A DNA stretch of 64,000 bases, from positions 1 to 64,000 of the forward strand of contig JBAZNL010000005.1 in assembly GCA_041649275.1 (NCBI GenBank), in the 5' to 3' direction. This DNA comes from Candidatus Izemoplasmatales bacterium (GTDB lineage: Bacteria > Bacillota_I > Bacilli_A > Izemoplasmatales > Hujiaoplasmataceae). The position numbers and the translations under genes are program-made. Every line of letters starts with the position of its first letter. Within the stretch, counting starts at the first letter, position 1. Shown one piece after another: positions 59,792-64,000 of the stretch. The notes under the pieces are model-generated. The model was not told where the DNA came from. It made no database searches and worked only from the letters and a program-made list of their open reading frames with translations.

Positions 59792-61264
59792 TCAGGACGT
59801 GCGGTGGTTCCACACGACGGGACGGTTGTCGGAATTCCAGAGCGAATCCCAGGTCGACGGCTGACGTGCCGCCACGCAGTAGATCGTGAGCGCGTCGCAA
59901 TCGACGAACGCATCCTCCGACACGACCGTGACGCTGGCGGGAATCACGATCGCCGACAGCGCGATGCACCGGTAGAAACTCTGGTGGCCGATCGTCTTGA
60001 GCGAAGCCGGCAGCACGATCGAGGATAGCGCGGTACATCCGGAGAAGGCGTACATCCCGATGTCCGTGAGCCGGACGGGCATGATCACCGCGGTCAGCGC
60101 GACGCAGTTGCGGAAGGCCTTGGTTCCGATCGCGAGCATGAGCGAATCGTCCTCGAAGACGACCGCGGCGAGCGCGCGGCAGTTCTCGAAGGCGCTGTCC
60201 TGGATTCCCTTGAGGCGTTTCGGCAGATAGATCTCCGCGAGCGAGACGCAGCCGTTGAAGGTGAAGCTCGAGATGATGTCGAGGAAGGACGAGAGCGTGA
60301 CCGTCTCGAGCGCGGCACACCCCGAAAAGGCGCCGGTACCGAGCTTGCTCAGTTTCGTCGGGGCGAGATCGGCTGCGACGAGCGACACGCAGTCGCGGAA
60401 GACCTCGAGGCCGATCTCGACGAGTTCGGCCGGAAAAGTCACGGACACGAGGTTGTCGCAGCCGTAGAATGCGTAGCCGTAGATGCGAAGGACCGCATCG
60501 GGAATGACGATCGCGGTCAGCTGGTCCTGGTCGCGGAAGGCGTCGAACCCGATGTAGGAGGTGTTCACCTCCAGGGCGATCGTCTCCCCCGGAGCGATCG
60601 TTCCGCGATATTCGAGGAAATAGTCGCCGATGTAGTTGTAGCCGTCGGGCAGCGACGCATACCAGGGCGTTCCCTCGAAGGCGTTCTGGCCGACGTAGCG
60701 GGTGTTCGCCGAGAAGGCGATCGTCGACAGCGCGGTGCAGTCCGCGAAGGCGCTGGCGCCGATGGCGGCCTTGGTGAGCGTCAGGTCGATCGACGTCAGT
60801 CCGGTGCAATGCGCGAACGCGAAGTTCCCGATCGACGACAGGATCTTCGGGAACGCGACCGTCGTGAGCGACGTGCAGCGTCCGAAGGCGAGCTGCTCGA
60901 TCGTGGCGAGCCCCTCCGGAAACGCGATCTGCGACAGCGACGTGCAGCCTTGGAAAGCCTGTTCGCCGATGATCGAAAGGAAGGCGGGCAGGGTCACCGA
61001 GACGAGCGCGGCGTCGTTCATGAACACCGACTCGGCGATCGTCGTGACGTTGATCTCGTCGATCGAATCGACGATCACCGCCGCGGTCGACGAACGGTCC
61101 CACTGGATGACGGTGTAGTAGAGTCCGCTCTCGCTCAGTTCATAGGTGACGCCGTCGATCGTCGAAATCCGCGAGCGGGTCGAGGCCGTGGTATTCTCGG
61201 TGCATCCGACGAGCTGGAGCGCGAGCAGAAGCGGAATGAGGACGCGGAGCAGTCTTTTCATCAT
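59792..61264 (-). CDS. BspA-type leucine-rich-repeat lipoprotein
   Basis: A 490-residue surface lipoprotein with lipobox (LQLVGC, Cys21) and about 15 repeats of 22-23 residues of the LRR_5 (BspA/Treponema pallidum) kind, with the recurring pattern I-x-x-x-A-F-x-x-C-x-x-L-x-x-(V/I)-x-(L/F)-P (residues about 75-480). Such proteins mediate adhesion or binding of host or matrix polymers. It has its own promoter. The start is ATGATG at 61264-61259 after AGGTGAACC; the second ATG cannot be excluded. Confidence 0.92.
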   Translation of the reverse strand: MMKRLLRVLIPLLLALQLVGCTENTTASTRSRISTIDGVTYELSESGLYYTVIQWDRSSTAAVIVDSIDEINVTTIAESVFMNDAALVSVTLPAFLSIIGEQAFQGCTSLSQIAFPEGLATIEQLAFGRCTSLTTVAFPKILSSIGNFAFAHCTGLTSIDLTLTKAAIGASAFADCTALSTIAFSANTRYVGQNAFEGTPWYASLPDGYNYIGDYFLEYRGTIAPGETIALEVNTSYIGFDAFRDQDQLTAIVIPDAVLRIYGYAFYGCDNLVSVTFPAELVEIGLEVFRDCVSLVAADLAPTKLSKLGTGAFSGCAALETVTLSSFLDIISSFTFNGCVSLAEIYLPKRLKGIQDSAFENCRALAAVVFEDDSLMLAIGTKAFRNCVALTAVIMPVRLTDIGMYAFSGCTALSSIVLPASLKTIGHQSFYRCIALSAIVIPASVTVVSEDAFVDCDALTIYCVAARQPSTWDSLWNSDNRPVVWNHRTS

Positions 61265-61319
61265 CGACGGTTCACCTGTCGCGCGGCGCCTTTGAGGCGG
61301 CGTTTCGCCGACATCTGCT

Positions 61320-61348
61320 ATCATAGCATGATTTTGCCATTCCATCAA
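61320..61348 (-). promoter_or_regulatory. Promoter of the BspA-type lipoprotein
   Basis: Minus-strand TTGATG (61348-61343), 17-base spacer, TATGAT (61325-61320), 55 bases before the ATG. Confidence 0.7.
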
Positions 61349-61406
61349 TCGGTCGCCGCGATCTTGCGTGAACAATCGCTTGCGTTTCGTTTCGATGGGA
61401 TCGCGT

Positions 61407-62705
61407 TCAGCGCTTGATTCCCTTGATCTTGAAATAATGGAGGAACTCAGTGCGGTACATCCGCTTCCAGCCGGCGCCGTCCGCCTTCGTGCGGGCGCAC
61501 GGCATGAACGAAAGGTATCCGGGCTGGTTTTCGTCATAGTACCCCGGATCGGGCTCGCCGAAATAGTGCGGCTTCTCCATCGCATTGTCGTTGAAAAGCC
61601 CGATCAGCGGGAACTCCCAGCAGAGTTCCGGCTTCACCTTCCACGGATGGCAGTCGTTTTCGGTCGCGGCCTTCTGGAGCGAGCATTCGCCCGAGGGGAG
61701 CGCGAAACAGCACTTGGTGTGCGTGAAATGCTTCGGAAAATCGGACCTGTTGAAAACATACGGAACGCGGACGGTGCGTTTTCCATGGAACAGGAAGCCC
61801 CATTCGCCCTCCTCGAGGAAAGTCTCCGGAACATGAGTGAAATAGGAAGGGTGCTCCTTCATGAAGGCGCGGATCCGCTCTTCCTCCGGACTCGTGACGT
61901 AGACGCCGTCGTAGCAGCATCGGCCGTCGCAGCGGGCACAGTCCATGGTCGACATCCGCGGTTCGTCGGGCAGATCGGGAAAGATGGTCGCGTCTTCGGC
62001 CGCGATCGCCGACAGAATCGGGTCGACATGGATTTTGACCCACGCTTCGGCCTCGGGGGATGCCGTCCGATGTAGGGCTCCGGCGACGAGTTCCGGCGCA
62101 CCGTCGACGCCGTCGACGAGCGCCAAAAGCCGCTCGAGACGGTGACCGTCCGCGGATTCGCCGCTCAGGATCGATGCGGACAGCGCGAGCGTCGCCAAGG
62201 CGGGTCGACGGTTTTCGTCGATCTCCTCGTCGAATTCGCCGATCGGTTTTCCGACGATTGCGCAGGCGGCGCAGAAAAACGCCGACGCGAGGGCGGATAG
62301 GTCATCCCAGCCATGCGCCGAAGCGGCGCGGGAGAGATTGGAAAGACGCATCGAAGAACCGTGGTCTCCAAAACGGGCGAGCGCCAGTTCCCGCCATATC
62401 CGTCCATAGAGAAGAAGACGTTCGAATCCCGCTTCGCGCGCCTTCGACAAACCATCCTCATATCCCTGAAACGCATCCGAAAGGCGGGCGCGGATCTGAT
62501 CGAGATTGGCCATCGCGATCGTACCCGAAGCCGTCGATGAGAGGACGGTCCGCTCGCGGTCCGCGATCACGGAGGCCTCCCCGATGCGGCCGAGCCCGAC
62601 GCACGCCGACAGAACCACGGCCGGATCCGGATGCCCGAGCAGGTCCCGATGCCGTCCGGCGTTGAACATCTCGCAAATCTGAACGGATCCGAATGCGTCC
62701 CTCAT
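61407..62705 (-). CDS. YkgJ-type Zn/Fe-chelating protein with helical N-terminal domain
   Basis: A 432-residue soluble protein. Residues about 1-240 are helical and Ala/Leu-rich, with no clear family, perhaps a helical-repeat scaffold. Residues 255-420 hold the CxxCxxxCC metal motif (CARCDGRCC, Cys256, 259, 263, 264) of the YkgJ family, followed by more Cys clusters (TKCCFALPSGECSL, CHPWKVKPELCWEFP, PCAR). Family members bind iron or zinc; the purpose here is unknown. The ATG at 62705 follows GGAGGAGAAGG. Single gene. Confidence 0.8.
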   Translation of the reverse strand: MRDAFGSVQICEMFNAGRHRDLLGHPDPAVVLSACVGLGRIGEASVIADRERTVLSSTASGTIAMANLDQIRARLSDAFQGYEDGLSKAREAGFERLLLYGRIWRELALARFGDHGSSMRLSNLSRAASAHGWDDLSALASAFFCAACAIVGKPIGEFDEEIDENRRPALATLALSASILSGESADGHRLERLLALVDGVDGAPELVAGALHRTASPEAEAWVKIHVDPILSAIAAEDATIFPDLPDEPRMSTMDCARCDGRCCYDGVYVTSPEEERIRAFMKEHPSYFTHVPETFLEEGEWGFLFHGKRTVRVPYVFNRSDFPKHFTHTKCCFALPSGECSLQKAATENDCHPWKVKPELCWEFPLIGLFNDNAMEKPHYFGEPDPGYYDENQPGYLSFMPCARTKADGAGWKRMYRTEFLHYFKIKGIKR

Positions 62706-62748
62706 CTCGTCCTTCTCCTCCGGTGCGGTCTTACCGCGCTCCTGAACC

Positions 62749-62777
62749 ATTATACCAAATCGCACCCCCGGCGACAA
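62749..62777 (-). promoter_or_regulatory. Promoter of the YkgJ-type gene
   Basis: Minus-strand TTGTCG (62777-62772), 17-base spacer ending TGG, TATAAT (62754-62749). The same 11-mer TTTGGTATAAT occurs in the deaminase promoter at 29495-29505. Confidence 0.75.
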
Positions 62778-62814
62778 CCGTCGGCATGCGGATGACGTCC
62801 GTTGCGATTGCCGG

Positions 62815-62843
62815 TTGTGTACGCCGGCCGGATGGTATAGAAT
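62815..62843 (+). promoter_or_regulatory. Promoter of the GH105-like gene
   Basis: TTGTGT (62815-62820), 17-base spacer, TAGAAT (62838-62843), 47 bases before the ATG; divergent from the YkgJ-type promoter. Confidence 0.5.
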
Positions 62844-62889
62844 TAGAATGAACACCCCCTCCATGAAATCTGGGAGAAAGGACCCATCC

Positions 62890-63639
62890 ATGTCCGAACT
62901 CGAAAGTTACCTGAAGCAGCGCCTGCACGCATTCAACCCTTATCACGCCGACCGCGGGATGACCTATGAGGACGGTCTGCTTCTGATCGTCGCGAACGGA
63001 TACCGCAGGATGACGGGCGACGCCGAATGCCTCGCCTTCCTCCGCGGCTACCTCGAGGGCCACATCGCCCCCGACGGCACGATCCGCCACTACGGCCCCA
63101 CGGAGTTCAACATCGACAACATCCTTGCCGGAAACGTCCTCTTCGACATGGCCGACCTCACCGGCGATTCCCGGTACGGCCGTGCGGCCGACGCCTTGCG
63201 CGATCAGCTCGAACGCCATCCCCGGACGCGGTCGGGCAATTTCTGGCACAAGCGGTGCTATCCCGACCAGATCTGGCTCGACGGGCTCTACATGGGACAG
63301 CCGTTCCGCACCATGTATGCGTTGCGACACGACGAGCAGGACGTGCTCGACGACGTCGTCCGTCAGGTCAAGACGGTCCGTCGACTGCTCTGGGACGATG
63401 CCCGCAAACTGTACGTTCACGCGTGCGACGAGGAGCGTCGGATGCCTGTCACGTACGCCGAAAACCCCGAACCCGGACTGCCGGCGATGATGTCGCACCT
63501 CGAACCGATGCGGAAGGCCGGCTGGTTCTTCCGGTACGTCGACCGCGTCGTATTCGATGACGTCGTCCTCGCGGGCGCCGAGGGTCCCGCAACGACCCTG
63601 ATCGACGTCGCCGACGCTTCCGGCGTCCCGACCCGTTGA
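62890..63639 (+). CDS. Short GH105-like protein (unsaturated uronyl hydrolase type), C-terminally truncated
   Basis: A 249-residue protein whose first 190 residues follow the (alpha/alpha)6 barrel of GH105 unsaturated galacturonyl hydrolases: TEFNIDNILAGNVLFDMA, then DQIWLDGLYMGQPF with the catalytic Asp, and RRLLWDDARKLYVHACDEE. Complete members have 350-380 residues and continue with a W-x-R-x-x-G-W region that is missing here; instead the reading runs into about 55 unrelated residues and stops. It may be a decayed or shortened gene. The KDPG aldolase that follows suits uronate breakdown. Confidence 0.7.
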   Translation: MSELESYLKQRLHAFNPYHADRGMTYEDGLLLIVANGYRRMTGDAECLAFLRGYLEGHIAPDGTIRHYGPTEFNIDNILAGNVLFDMADLTGDSRYGRAADALRDQLERHPRTRSGNFWHKRCYPDQIWLDGLYMGQPFRTMYALRHDEQDVLDDVVRQVKTVRRLLWDDARKLYVHACDEERRMPVTYAENPEPGLPAMMSHLEPMRKAGWFFRYVDRVVFDDVVLAGAEGPATTLIDVADASGVPTR

Positions 63640-63664
63640 CAAAATCCGCTTCACCGTCTATGAT
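63636..63664 (+). promoter_or_regulatory. Consensus promoter of the KDPG aldolase gene
   Basis: TTGACA (63636-63641), 17-base spacer, TATGAT (63659-63664). The -35 box contains the stop codon of the gene before it. Confidence 0.85.
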
Positions 63665-63680
63665 GGGGTCAAGCCCCGTT

Positions 63681-63700
63681 CCGTCCGCTCATGCGGACGG
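63681..63700 (+). repeat. Hairpin in the aldolase leader
   Basis: CCGTCCGC-TCAT-GCGGACGG, a perfect 8-bp inverted repeat between the transcription start and the AGGAGGAA ribosome site; only TTT follows, so it is more likely an operator or mRNA stabiliser than a terminator. Confidence 0.5.
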
Positions 63701-63718
63701 TTTCCCAGGAGGAACGTC

Positions 63719-64000
63719 ATGTCCAAGCAAGCCATCCTAGAAAAGATCGTGTCCGGCGGCGTCGTCGCCGTCGTCCGCGCCCAGTCGGAGGACCAGGCCG
63801 TCCGGATCGCCGAAGCCTGCGTCCAAGGCGGCATCGCCGCCATCGAGATCACCTTCACCGTCCCCGGCGCGCCCGCGGTCATCGCCGCGCTCTCCGCCCG
63901 CTTTTCCGCCGCGCCGCTTCTGATCGGCGCCGGCACCGTGCTCGACGCGACCGCCGCCGATGCGGCGATCGCCGCCGGCGCCCGCTTCCTCGTCGGACCG
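63719..64000 (+). CDS. eda: KDPG/KHG aldolase, N-terminal part (cut by window edge)
   Basis: First 94 codons of a 2-keto-3-deoxy-6-phosphogluconate / 4-hydroxy-2-oxoglutarate aldolase, which splits KDPG to pyruvate and glyceraldehyde-3-phosphate. Visible: GGVVAVVRAQS, the catalytic Glu in GIAAIEITFTVP and LIGAGTVLDA of the class-I TIM barrel; the Schiff-base lysine lies past the edge. AGGAGGAACGTC precedes the ATG. Next to a GH105-like gene it points to use of pectin-type sugars. Confidence 0.93.
   Translation, partial: MSKQAILEKIVSGGVVAVVRAQSEDQAVRIAEACVQGGIAAIEITFTVPGAPAVIAALSARFSAAPLLIGAGTVLDATAADAAIAAGARFLVGP

Noticed and set aside
1..64000. Possible alternative genetic code (TGA as Trp), considered because some cell-surface proteins resemble those of Mollicutes relatives.
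   Set aside because: Many well-defined genes (for example kamA, kamE, the importer genes) end at TGA in overlap with the next start, so TGA is a stop.

Overview
The window is GC-rich, tightly packed bacterial DNA with no rRNA, tRNA, phage, insertion sequence or CRISPR signal that I could find. Shine-Dalgarno sites are AGGAGG-like. Promoters are of the TTGACA-17-TATAAT type, often with an extended -10 TGn, and genes commonly overlap by ATGA. There are several lipobox proteins with Thr-rich linkers, CcpA-type cre sites, a preQ1-I riboswitch ahead of queT, and energy genes for fermenting amino acids and purines. This suggests an anaerobic Gram-positive-type (Bacillota or a related lineage) fermenter. 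TGA is used as a stop throughout, so the mycoplasma code does not apply. A genus cannot be named from the sequence alone.

Layout. 1-2.9 kb: hutH-hutU, histidine to urocanate to imidazolone propionate (hutU runs off the left edge). 3.1-3.4 kb: a TrpR/YerC-type regulator on its own strong promoter. 3.4-9.7 kb: a five-gene peptide ABC importer plus a small membrane protein. 9.8-13.1 kb: an unknown protein and two lipoproteins that share a repeat domain. 13.3-14.6 kb: a cysteine desulfidase/serine dehydratase-like enzyme. 14.8-19.9 kb: a large lipoprotein and a DUF4956 / VTC-domain / beta-helix lipoprotein operon.

20.1-28.6 kb is a complete lysine fermentation operon (maoC-like, atoD, atoA, kal, kce, kdd, kamA, kamB-like, kamD, kamE). 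It is transcribed leftward from a strong promoter that overlaps a perfect cre site, through a long structured leader ending in an intrinsic terminator. The leader carries lysine-riboswitch-like motifs. A 936-base intergenic region separates it from a rightward nucleoside deaminase and malic enzyme pair.

31.3-50.2 kb is a leftward operon of about 19 kb and 17 genes for anaerobic purine breakdown. It holds two complete molybdenum hydroxylase complexes, a MocA-like cofactor enzyme, adenine deaminase, SsnA, a dihydropyrimidinase-like hydrolase, a ferredoxin-fused dihydroorotate-dehydrogenase-like flavoprotein, YgeW and YgeY, and two fold-type II PLP enzymes. Carbamate kinase sits just upstream on its own promoter, so carbamoyl phosphate from the YgeW-type reaction can be turned into ATP. 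Together with the deaminase this makes a purine-to-ammonia, CO2 and ATP route.

51.4-64 kb is mixed: a GyrI-like protein, an acetyltransferase, a PD-(D/E)XK-like unknown, a SIS-domain enzyme, YwaF, a sugar transporter with a GH127 arabinofuranosidase, a YhhN-like protein, queT with its riboswitch, a BspA-type surface lipoprotein, a YkgJ-type metal-binding protein, a short GH105-like gene, and the start of a KDPG aldolase (cut by the right edge).
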